Origin: JOPF136 sp963773835 | Lineage (GTDB): Bacteria; Acidobacteriota; Terriglobia; Acidiferrales; UBA7541 | DNA: 64,000 bases | Reading direction: 5' to 3' | NCBI GenBank assembly: GCA_963773835.1 | Contig: CAVZCQ010000003.1 | Location: 186,001-250,000, forward strand | Part shown: piece after piece, positions 1 to 8,944 of the stretch | How positions within the stretch are numbered: the stretch's first letter is position 1 | Layout of the letters: each line of letters starts with the position of its first letter | Translations under genes and position numbers: made by a program | Notes under the pieces: generated by a model | The model's database searches: none | What the model was told of the DNA's origin: nothing | Seen by the model: only the letters and a program-made list of their open reading frames with translations

Positions 1-65
1 CGGCACGGAAAATTCGCGGTGCGGCGCCGCCGGCCTCCCTCGAATCGCGTACCATATTCCCGCCC

Positions 66-626
66 ATGCCTGCTCACCACGCGCGCGTCATAACCGTCTT
101 CGGCAGCTCGCGCCCCGCTGAAGGGGATGCCGCCTACGTGGAGGCTCGCGCACTGGGCTCCGCTCTCGCCGCTGCCGGCTTCACGGTCTGCTCCGGCGGC
201 TACGGCGGCGTGATGGAAGCAGTGAGCCGTGGCGCAAAGGACGCCGGAGGCCGCACGCTCGGCGTCACCGCTTCTTTCTTCCGCTCCCGGGCCAACCGCT
301 GGGTGGATGAAGAGGTCCGCGTCGCCACCTGGGAGGAGCGCCTGTTCGAGTTGGTTCGCCGCGGTGAAGGTTACGTCGCCTGCCGTGGCGGCACCGGCAC
401 TTTGGTCGAGCTCGCCGTCGTCTGGGAAATGCTGAACAAACGAGTGATGGCACGCAAACCCTTCGCTGTCCTGGGCGATTTCTGGCTCCCCGTCGTCGAA
501 CGAGTTCGCGAAGTCGAAGGCGGCGCGGATTCGCACTGGAGCGAGGCTGATGGCGGCCTCATCCGCGGCTGCTCCGCACCTCACGACGCCGCCAGCTTCC
601 TGGCGGAAGCGCTTCGCCAGCCCTGA
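66..626 (+). CDS. LOG-family (TIGR00725/00730-like) Rossmann-fold protein
   Basis: This 186-residue single-domain protein belongs to the LOG / lysine-decarboxylase-like nucleotide-binding superfamily. Members that have been studied hydrolyse nucleoside 5'-monophosphates (cytokinin-type phosphoribohydrolases); others bind molybdenum cofactor. What is visible: an N-terminal beta strand and glycine turn (VITVFGSSRP, residues 8-17), the loop SGGYGGVMEAVSRGA (43-57), and the family signature in the form RGGTGTLVE (107-115), where the usual first Pro is Arg. Length is normal. It lies 81 bp before mutS2 on the same strand. The substrate cannot be told from sequence, so the phosphoribohydrolase role is an inference from the family. 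Confidence 0.85.
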   Translation: MPAHHARVITVFGSSRPAEGDAAYVEARALGSALAAAGFTVCSGGYGGVMEAVSRGAKDAGGRTLGVTASFFRSRANRWVDEEVRVATWEERLFELVRRGEGYVACRGGTGTLVELAVVWEMLNKRVMARKPFAVLGDFWLPVVERVREVEGGADSHWSEADGGLIRGCSAPHDAASFLAEALRQP

Positions 627-707
627 GCGTTGTCGCTCCTCCGTTCGCTCTCCCATTGGTTGCGCTTCCGCCTCCCGGCATGACATCTTCAATCCTGGGA
701 AAACCAG

Positions 708-3134
708 GTGTCGCGCCCGGCCCAGGAAACTCTGGAATTCGCCAGCCTGCGGGAAATCCTGCTGGGATGCACCACGTGTGCCCCGGGACGCCGCGCCGTT
801 GAAGCGCTGGCATTGTGCACCGACCGCGTCGCCTTGGAAGGCGCTTTCGCCTCCATCGCCGAGGCCGTCGCCTGGCTCCGAGCCGGCCGCGAGCTGGGAT
901 TCGGCTCGCTCGCAGATCCCGAGGCGTGGCTGGCCCGCCTCGCCGTATCCGTCAACGTGCTCTCCCCAACCGAGCTGCTCGATTCCGCATCCCTCGCCGA
1001 CGCCACGGCCGACCTCAAATCCACGCTGCGCCACGAGAGCGAAAAATTCCCGCGTCTCGCCGGACGCGCCACCACGCTCCCCGATCTCGGCTGGCTCGCT
1101 TCCGCCGTCCGCCGCGCCATCCTGCCCAACGGCGAACTGAGCGACGACGCGTCCCCCGAACTCGGCCGTATCCGCTCCGCCATCGTCAAAGCGCGCGAAA
1201 AAATTCAGGAGCAGCTTCGCCGCATCCTCCGCGCCCGCGGCGAGCCTCCCGGCGAGGACTACATCACGCTGCGCAACGACCGCTACGTCATCCCGGTCCG
1301 CGCCACCGACCGCCGCAGCGTTCCCGGCGTCATGCACGGCGCCAGCGGAACCGGCCAGACCGCCTTCATCGAGCCGCTCGAAACCCTGGAGGCCAATAAC
1401 CAGCTCGTCCAGCTCGCCGAAGACGAAGCCGCCGAAATCGCCCGCATTCTCGCCGAGCTGACCGAGCGCCTCCGCCAGGCGCTGCCGCAACTCGATGCTG
1501 CGGCCGCCACAGTCGCGCAATTCGATTCCGTCTTCGCCCGCGCCCGCTTCTCCAGAGAGTTCACCTGCACCGTCCCGGTTTTTTCAAACGAAGCGCGGCT
1601 CGTGCTCGAAGCCGCCCGCCATCCCGTGCTCGAAGCGCGCCTGCGCCGCGCCGGGGAAGGCCGCGCCATCGTTCCCATGTCGCTCGAGCTGGGCGGCGCC
1701 GCCACCGTGCTGGTCATCAGCGGGCCGAATACGGGCGGCAAGACCGTGGCGCTCAAAACCGTCGGCCTCGCCGTTCTCTCCGCCCAGTGCGGCATTCCCG
1801 TCGCCGCCGAACGCGCGGAGCTGCCCATCGTGGACCGCGTGCTGGCCGACATCGGCGACGAGCAGTCCATCGCCGCGGACCTTTCCACATTTTCCGCGCA
1901 CATGCTGAATCTCCGCGCGATGCTGGAGGCCGCGACGCCTCAATCGCTGGTGCTCGCGGATGAAATGGGCACGGGTACCGCGCCCGAAGAAGGCTCCGCG
2001 CTGGCTATCGCACTGCTCGAGGAGTTCCGCGCGCGCGGCTGCCTCACCCTCGCCACCACGCATCACGACCGGCTGAAGGCCTACGCTTCCACCACCCCCG
2101 GCGTGGCCAACGCCGCCGTCGAATTCGACGGAAAAAATCTCCGCCCCACCTACCGCCTGCTGCTCGGTGTTCCCGGCGTTTCGAGCGGCATCGCCATCGC
2201 CCGGCGGCTGGGTCTGCCCGCATCCGCGCTGGAACGCGCGGAGCGGGAAATGACTCCGGAGGCTCGCGAGGCCGGAGCTCTTATCGCCTACCTGCATCGC
2301 AGCCGCGACGAATTGGACGAAATCCGCCGCTCCGCCGCTGCCGAACTCGAACGCCTGGAAGCCGAACGCAAAGCCCTGCGCACGGAATGGGCCGAACGCC
2401 AGCGCCGCCGCATCGCGGAACTCGAATCCCACCTCGCCGAAATCGTCAAACGCTACGAGGCGCAGATGGCCCGCGTCCTCGATGCCATTCACGACCGCGA
2501 ACTCCGCGCCCAGGCGGAAAAAGCCGCTCGCCGCCAGAGTCGCAAAGCCGGCGCCGAAGCCCGCGAGGAAGCCGACAGCACGGTTGTGGCCCATCTCGCC
2601 GATTCGCAGCAGGATCTGGGCGCTGTCGCCATCCGCGAGCAGCCAGTGGCCGTTGAGCTGCTCGTGCCGGGAGCGCGCGTGCGCGTTCGCGGACTCCCTC
2701 AGCCCGTCATCCTTCGCCAGCTCGACGACCGTGCCGCACACGTGGAAGCCGGGCCGTTGCGGATGAAAGTGAAGCGCGACGACATTCTCGCCGTCGTGAA
2801 CGACACTTCCGCCGCCGGCCGGGCAGGCAAAAGCGCCGCTGCGGCTCGTCCGGCGATCCGCGTTCACACCCAATCCGCCCCGGCCGACGCCGCGGAAGAA
2901 ATCAACGTCATCGGCTGCACCGTGGAAGAAGCCAGCGCTCGCGTGGATAAATTTCTGGACGAAGCCGCCCTGGCCGGAAAGCCCCGCGTCCGCATCATCC
3001 ACGGTCACGGCACCGGAGCCCTCCGCCGCGGCCTCGCTGACTTTCTAACGGCACACCCGCATGTCGAACGCTTCCATGCGGAAGAACCTGAGCACGGCGG
3101 GGAAGCAATCATGGTGGTCGAACTGAGAGCTTGA
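708..3134 (+). CDS. mutS2: Endonuclease MutS2 / ribosome-rescue ATPase
   Basis: The 808-residue protein has the MutS2 architecture: MutS domain III-like helices, an ABC-type ATPase with Walker A GPNTGGKT near residues 338-345 and Walker B/signature around VLADEMGTGT, a long charged coiled coil at about 525-600, then a KOW-like and a C-terminal Smr domain with HGHGTGALR. MutS2 binds branched DNA or collided ribosomes. The start is a GTG, chosen because the reading frame has no closer start that keeps the N-terminal SLREILLG motif. The Smr N-terminal strand reads INVIGCTVEEA, so the LDxR motif tied to nuclease activity in other Smr proteins is absent. Confidence 0.95.
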   Translation: MSRPAQETLEFASLREILLGCTTCAPGRRAVEALALCTDRVALEGAFASIAEAVAWLRAGRELGFGSLADPEAWLARLAVSVNVLSPTELLDSASLADATADLKSTLRHESEKFPRLAGRATTLPDLGWLASAVRRAILPNGELSDDASPELGRIRSAIVKAREKIQEQLRRILRARGEPPGEDYITLRNDRYVIPVRATDRRSVPGVMHGASGTGQTAFIEPLETLEANNQLVQLAEDEAAEIARILAELTERLRQALPQLDAAAATVAQFDSVFARARFSREFTCTVPVFSNEARLVLEAARHPVLEARLRRAGEGRAIVPMSLELGGAATVLVISGPNTGGKTVALKTVGLAVLSAQCGIPVAAERAELPIVDRVLADIGDEQSIAADLSTFSAHMLNLRAMLEAATPQSLVLADEMGTGTAPEEGSALAIALLEEFRARGCLTLATTHHDRLKAYASTTPGVANAAVEFDGKNLRPTYRLLLGVPGVSSGIAIARRLGLPASALERAEREMTPEAREAGALIAYLHRSRDELDEIRRSAAAELERLEAERKALRTEWAERQRRRIAELESHLAEIVKRYEAQMARVLDAIHDRELRAQAEKAARRQSRKAGAEAREEADSTVVAHLADSQQDLGAVAIREQPVAVELLVPGARVRVRGLPQPVILRQLDDRAAHVEAGPLRMKVKRDDILAVVNDTSAAGRAGKSAAAARPAIRVHTQSAPADAAEEINVIGCTVEEASARVDKFLDEAALAGKPRVRIIHGHGTGALRRGLADFLTAHPHVERFHAEEPEHGGEAIMVVELRA

Positions 3135-3158
3135 CTCCAACCGCATTCCTATTAGAAT
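3131..3158 (+). promoter_or_regulatory. Sigma70-type promoter of the PIN module
   Basis: A TTGACT hexamer (3131-3136) is followed after 16 bp by TAGAAT (3153-3158). It sits just after the mutS2 stop codon and 37 bp before the first gene of the pair, so the module probably has its own transcript. The assignment rests on pattern only. Confidence 0.6.
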
Positions 3159-3175
3159 CTAGTAGATGCTACTAG
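3159..3175. promoter_or_regulatory. Palindromic operator candidate
   Basis: CTAGTAG-ATG-CTACTAG is a perfect 7-bp inverted repeat with a 3-bp centre, placed immediately after the -10 hexamer and so over the likely transcription start. This is the usual position for an autorepressor site of a toxin-antitoxin operon. A partial third half-site (AGTAG) follows at 3181. Confidence 0.55.
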
Positions 3176-3194
3176 TGTTCAGTAGGAGGTCATC

Positions 3195-3599
3195 ATGCCG
3201 AAGATGTCCACAATCAAGAAGATAGCCGTGGGTGAGGTGAAGCTGGACACGGATGAAGGGGACGTTGGACGGATCGAACGCAACCTTTTCGCACTAGATG
3301 GAGGCACCTTCGAGGCGTTGCGCTTTTGCAAGAACCGCAACGGACGCCACAATCGCGTGCATCTAGTTATCCGTGAAGACACTTTCGCCGAGCTTTTTGA
3401 AGACGCCGTCGGGAAGGGCGTGTTTGCCGAGAAAACGCTGAACCGCCTGCAACAGATTCTGGAGCGCAGGCAGCTGCTGCAACCGGAACGGGCGGAGGAT
3501 TCCGAAGAGAATCCCTTTCTCAAAGTCATCGGCATCTTCGAGGATGGCCATTTGGCTGAGAAGATCGACGAGGATCTCTACGGGGACGAGCCGTCGTGA
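3195..3599 (+). CDS. Putative antitoxin partner of PIN protein
   Basis: A 134-residue acidic protein of no family I recognise. It has an N-terminal predicted beta region (KIAVGEVKLDTDEGD), a middle segment rich in Arg and Asn, and an acidic C-terminus. An AGGAGG-like site (AGTAGGAGG) precedes the ATG. Its stop codon overlaps the GTG start of the PIN-domain gene by 4 bp, so the two are translationally coupled. Position, size and the palindromic operator upstream make it the likely antitoxin or repressor of the module, but it lacks an obvious AbrB, RHH or Phd DNA-binding motif. The function is inferred from context only. Confidence 0.6.
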   Translation: MPKMSTIKKIAVGEVKLDTDEGDVGRIERNLFALDGGTFEALRFCKNRNGRHNRVHLVIREDTFAELFEDAVGKGVFAEKTLNRLQQILERRQLLQPERAEDSEENPFLKVIGIFEDGHLAEKIDEDLYGDEPS

Positions 3600-4024
3600 A
3601 GCTCTTCCTGGATTCCTGGGGCTGGCTTGCGCTCGGCGACGAAAAAGATCCCCTTCACTCTGCAGCCCTGCGCTGCTACGGCGAGAGGCGGAGAGTTCGC
3701 GGCTGGATCATAACCTCGGACTACGTATTGGATGAAACCATCACGCGCACCTTCCGGCGCCAGCCTTTCCAGAAGGCGTGGGCCTTTATGGAGGCGCTCC
3801 AGGAGTCTGTGGCCGCTGGATTTCTGATCATCGAACGCGTCACCGAGGTCCGCTTCCAACAGGCAGTCGAATTGCGGCGGCGCTTCTGGGACAAACCAGC
3901 TATATCATTCACCGATCTGACCAGCATGGCCATCATGCACGAGCTGCGCGTCTCCGATGTGCTGACTGCCGATCGCCACTTCGAACAGGTCGGCTTCGGC
4001 TTCCGTCTGTATCCAAAACCCTGA
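3596..4024 (+). CDS. PIN-domain RNase (VapC-like toxin)
   Basis: The 142-residue protein has the PIN fold signature. Acidic residues expected in the metal site are D6 (LFLDSWGW), E47 (DYVLDE), D107 (FTDLTSMAIM) and D126 (LTADRHFE), all in the usual spacing. PIN toxins cleave tRNA or rRNA with Mg2+ or Mn2+. The GTG start overlaps the stop of the preceding gene (GTGA). It ends 15 bp before dnaG, so read-through into dnaG is possible. The cellular target cannot be inferred from sequence. Confidence 0.85.
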   Translation: MKLFLDSWGWLALGDEKDPLHSAALRCYGERRRVRGWIITSDYVLDETITRTFRRQPFQKAWAFMEALQESVAAGFLIIERVTEVRFQQAVELRRRFWDKPAISFTDLTSMAIMHELRVSDVLTADRHFEQVGFGFRLYPKP

Positions 4025-4039
4025 ACGGGATCTCCCAAA

Positions 4040-5809
4040 ATGACCGAATCTGGCACCTTCGCGGATCGCGTCAAGCAGCAGGCGGACATCGTCCGCGTCA
4101 TCGGCGAATACGTCCGCCTCAAAAAAGCCGGCCAGAACTTCGTAGGCCTCTGTCCTTTCCACAACGAGAAGACTCCTTCGTTCAACGTCCATCCCGTCCG
4201 CCAGATTTATCACTGCTTCGGCTGCGGGGTGGGCGGTGACGTCTTCAAATTCGTGATGGAAATGGAGAAGGTCGAGTTTCTGGACGCGGTTCGCCTGGTC
4301 GCCGAAAAATGCGGCATCCAGGTGCCCCAGCGGCGTCCCCGCACCCCCGCCGAGCGCCGCGAGGTCAGCCAGCGCAAAGTTCTGCTCGAGCTGCACCGCG
4401 ACGCTGCCGAGTTTTTCCAGCGCCAACTCAAATCCAGCCCCGAAGGCAGCGTGGCCCTCGGCTACCTGGAAGACCGCGGCCTGGACCGCGCGACGATCGA
4501 GCGGTTCGGGATCGGCTATGCGCCCCCCGGCGGCGACGCGCTCCTCCGCCATGTGCGCGGCAAGTATGCGGAGAAACTGGTGGAGGCATCCGGGCTCGTC
4601 TCCCGCGACGCTTCCGGCCGCCTCTACGACCGCTTCCGCCGCCGCATCATTTTCCCCATCGCCAACGATGCCGGCCGCGTGGTCGCTTTCGGCGCGCGCG
4701 CGCTGGGAGATGAACCGCCGAAGTATCTGAACTCGCCGGAGACGCCCATTTATTCGAAGAGCGGCGTGCTCTATCACTTCGACCGCGCCAAGGAAACCAT
4801 CCGCCAGCGCGAATTCGCGGTGATGGTGGAAGGTTACATGGACGCAATCGCCGTCGCCTGCGCCGGAGTCTCGAACGTGGTCGCCAGTTGCGGCACCAGC
4901 CTCACCGAGCTCCAGCTTCGCCTGCTCGGCCGCTTCACCCGCCGCGTGGTGATGAATTACGACCCGGACACCGCTGGCCAAGCCGCTACGGAGCGTTCCC
5001 TGGCTCTGCTGCTCGAGCAGGGCTTCGACGCACGGGTGCTGCGGCTGCCCGGCGGCGCGGATCCCGACAAATTCATCCGCGAGCACGGCGGCGAGGCCTA
5101 CCAGAGACTCCTGGCCGAGGCGCCCACCTTCCTCGATCACCTGATCGAGCGCGCCTTGAACAGCGCGGGCGCCGGCGAGCTGAACTCCGCGGAAGGAAAA
5201 TTGCGCGCCGTCAATTTCCTGCTGCCCTACCTGCAAAAGCTGCCCGACCGCCTGCTGCGCTCGGAATGGGCTTCGCGCGTGGCTGCGCGGCTGAAGATCG
5301 ACGAGCCCATCCTCCGCGACACGCTGCGCCGCGCGGCAGCGGAGCGGCGCAGTGAGGCGAAAATACGGCCGGACCTGGCCCCGCCGGCCACCAAACCCGC
5401 CGAGCGCCGCCTGATCCAGTTGCTCGCCGAAGGCGAAGGCTTCCGCCAGCGCCTCGCCGCCGAGCTGCGCGAGGCCGCGGTCCATCGAGGCCTGGCAACG
5501 GAAAAACTCTTCGAAGCCATGATCGAAGCCTGCGCCGCGGGCGAACGCCCCGACCCGGTAGCCCTCGGCGAAACTCTGGAAGCGCCCGACCGCCGCCTGC
5601 TCTACGACGTGCTGTTCGAATCCGCCGCCGAACCCACCTGGGACGAAGCGTCGAGCTGCCTCACCGCACTTCGCCGGCTGCGCCTCGAAAGCGAACTCGC
5701 CGATTTGCAGCGCCGCATCGAAGCCGGCCCCGCCGCGGGAGAATTGCGCGAACTGATGGCCCGAAAAATGGAACTTCGCCGTGCGCTCGCGGCCGACGGC
5801 GCAGGTTGA
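4040..5809 (+). CDS. dnaG: DNA primase
   Basis: This 589-residue protein makes RNA primers at the replication fork. The N-terminal CHC2 zinc ribbon has ligands C38, H41, C59 and C62. The TOPRIM catalytic core follows, with the acidic EGYMDAIA near 262 and the metal-binding NYDPDTAG near 306. The C-terminal part is helical, fits the DnaB-helicase-interaction region, and is diverged as usual. Length is normal. It lies directly before rpoD, reproducing part of the classical macromolecular-synthesis order dnaG-rpoD; rpsU is not present. Confidence 0.97.
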   Translation: MTESGTFADRVKQQADIVRVIGEYVRLKKAGQNFVGLCPFHNEKTPSFNVHPVRQIYHCFGCGVGGDVFKFVMEMEKVEFLDAVRLVAEKCGIQVPQRRPRTPAERREVSQRKVLLELHRDAAEFFQRQLKSSPEGSVALGYLEDRGLDRATIERFGIGYAPPGGDALLRHVRGKYAEKLVEASGLVSRDASGRLYDRFRRRIIFPIANDAGRVVAFGARALGDEPPKYLNSPETPIYSKSGVLYHFDRAKETIRQREFAVMVEGYMDAIAVACAGVSNVVASCGTSLTELQLRLLGRFTRRVVMNYDPDTAGQAATERSLALLLEQGFDARVLRLPGGADPDKFIREHGGEAYQRLLAEAPTFLDHLIERALNSAGAGELNSAEGKLRAVNFLLPYLQKLPDRLLRSEWASRVAARLKIDEPILRDTLRRAAAERRSEAKIRPDLAPPATKPAERRLIQLLAEGEGFRQRLAAELREAAVHRGLATEKLFEAMIEACAAGERPDPVALGETLEAPDRRLLYDVLFESAAEPTWDEASSCLTALRRLRLESELADLQRRIEAGPAAGELRELMARKMELRRALAADGAG

Positions 5810-6187
5810 AAATCCACAGATCGCAAGATTCCCACAGCCCGCTGGCGAAATTGAGGGGTTGACGCGGGCGCTATCCTCGTTATATTTTTGTACAGCTTGA
5901 CGGTGCAACGGCAGGGGTGTGCCGTACATCTAAGAAAAGGAACCAGATGGACGGCATCAGCGGCGGACGGCTCGTTCCGGGATTGGGGCGACAGTCCCGG
6001 CGATTCAAAATCACAGACGCGGGGCGCGGCGCGGAATCTCGCATTCAACCGGGATCCTACTTAACCAGCCGTAGTTTCACGGCCGGCGAAATCCTCGTCA
6101 TTTTTCGCGGCTTTCCGCATCTGATGATTCCCGCGCGCCGCGCGTCTAAACAAGTGTGGGCTGAGAGTTCCGGAGTGTTCTGCGCGT
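5810..6187 (+). other. rpoD leader / dnaG-rpoD intergenic region
   Basis: 378 bp with no convincing gene. It holds a good sigma70-type promoter at its left side (listed separately), leaving a 5' leader of about 290 nt before the rpoD ATG. An open frame through 5917-6198 overlaps the rpoD start, has no recognisable family and is taken as chance. A GGAG (6172-6175) is the only ribosome-binding-like site near the rpoD ATG. Confidence 0.5.
5859..5886 (+). promoter_or_regulatory. Sigma70-type promoter for rpoD
   Basis: TTGACG (5859-5864), a 16-bp spacer and TATATT (5881-5886) lie about 300 bp before rpoD. The surrounding DNA is clearly less GC-rich than the genes. It is the best promoter match in the dnaG-rpoD gap. 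Confidence 0.6.
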
Positions 6188-7915
<1,728 letters not shown>

Positions 7916-7927
7916 TCGGCCGGGCGG

Positions 7928-8128
7928 TCAGGACGCGCGGAGAAGTGCTTTTTTAAGTGGCTTGGTCAACTGGAGCGGCAGGAAGTATTTCTCCGGGTAC
8001 AGATAGTCCTCGCCGGATTCATCCACGATACGCAAAAAATGCAGGCCGGCCGCTCGCGAGTCGGGAATCGCCCGGTAGAGTTTGTGCAATTCGAGCGAAG
8101 CCTTGTAGCCCGTGTTGCGGATGCACAC
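7928..8128 (-). CDS. Small conserved protein of unknown function
   Basis: A 66-residue protein starting with GTG. An open frame extends further upstream, but a GAGGGGG ribosome-binding site sits about 10 nt before this GTG, and the conserved-looking part begins here. The core reads NTGYKASLELHKLYRAIP and ESGEDYLYPEKYFLPLQL. I recognise this as a recurrent small uncharacterised family in several bacterial phyla, with no known function. It follows another small gene on the same strand by 37 bp and is convergent with rpoD. Confidence 0.65.
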   Translation of the reverse strand: MCIRNTGYKASLELHKLYRAIPDSRAAGLHFLRIVDESGEDYLYPEKYFLPLQLTKPLKKALLRAS

Positions 8129-8165
8129 GAAGAACCGACCCCCTCGCGCAAAGAGACGTCTGGAG

Positions 8166-8408
8166 CTAGTCGAGGAACCGTTTGATTTTGAGTTCTTTCC
8201 TCCCGATGCCGTGCGCTTCATACCAGTGAATCTCCGCTCTAACTATCCTACCATCCTCCAGGCGTACTCTAGCTTCGCCCTTTAGTTTTCTCCACCGTCC
8301 TCTGCCGTAATTACGTTCCAGGCGTCGGTATGCGCGGATTGTTCCAGTGACAGCGATGAGTTCGATGTGGGCGATGGTTCCGATGACTTCGAAGTCCACA
8401 GGAGACAT
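8166..8408 (-). CDS. Small conserved basic protein
   Basis: 80 residues starting at the ATG of MSPVDFEVIGTI. The protein is basic in the middle (YGRGRWRKLKGEARVRL) and ends EIHWYEAHGIGRKELKIKRFLD. It has the pattern of a small beta-barrel-like unknown family common in Acidobacteriota and cyanobacteria. The frame stays open to 8714, but the extension is low-complexity and antisense to the next gene, so the short form is preferred. It forms a tandem with the 66-residue gene downstream. Function unknown. Confidence 0.65.
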   Translation of the reverse strand: MSPVDFEVIGTIAHIELIAVTGTIRAYRRLERNYGRGRWRKLKGEARVRLEDGRIVRAEIHWYEAHGIGRKELKIKRFLD

Positions 8409-8488
8409 CCAGTGGGCGGCATGATACACGCATTGGAACGGTATGGATTCCCGATACCGTCGCGTGAACGTGCTGCGGCTGCTTCCGA

Positions 8489-8917
8489 CTATTCGAAGCG
8501 GCGGGCGACGCGCAGCAAGCGGAACGAGACGGAAACGCCCCACACTTCCGTCGCCGCGAGAAAGATCGCCGTCGCCAGGAACACCATTCCCCAGCCATAA
8601 AGATTCACGCTGGAGATATTGTCCGGGCCGACCAGCAGAAAATGGAAATACACCCCGAACAGCAGCGAACCGGCCATCGAAACGAGCAGCAACCACGCGC
8701 CTGCGCGCAGCCACCGCGCCACCAGCAGCCCTCCTGCCACGAGCGGCGCGGCAATAATCACTACCCAGATGTACGCCTGCTGCCAGGTTTCCAGCGGGAT
8801 TTCGTAATGATGATGCGCCGCGCCGTGCAACACGTTCACCAGAAAGTGAAACACAATGATCGCGAGCGCCAGGCTCGCCTCATGGGGCAGCGATTCAGCG
8901 TGCTTTGCAGTGGCCAT
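8489..8917 (-). CDS. Four-TM integral membrane protein
   Basis: 142 residues with four predicted transmembrane segments: about 18-33 (LALAIIVFHFLVNVLHG), 48-66, 72-90 and 105-128. His-rich loop residues (HGAAHHHYEI) follow the first helix and might bind metal or haem. No family was recognised. It lies 27 bp after the GMC oxidoreductase on the same strand and is probably the last gene of that operon, so it may have a role in membrane redox chemistry. Confidence 0.7.
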   Translation of the reverse strand: MATAKHAESLPHEASLALAIIVFHFLVNVLHGAAHHHYEIPLETWQQAYIWVVIIAAPLVAGGLLVARWLRAGAWLLLVSMAGSLLFGVYFHFLLVGPDNISSVNLYGWGMVFLATAIFLAATEVWGVSVSFRLLRVARRFE

Positions 8918-8944
8918 GGCGGTGGAGACGAACTCGCGGGGGCA

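Noticed and set aside
1584..3008. 474-codon minus-strand frame opposite mutS2
   Set aside because: Shadow of mutS2 with Gly/Ala-rich sequence and no motif.
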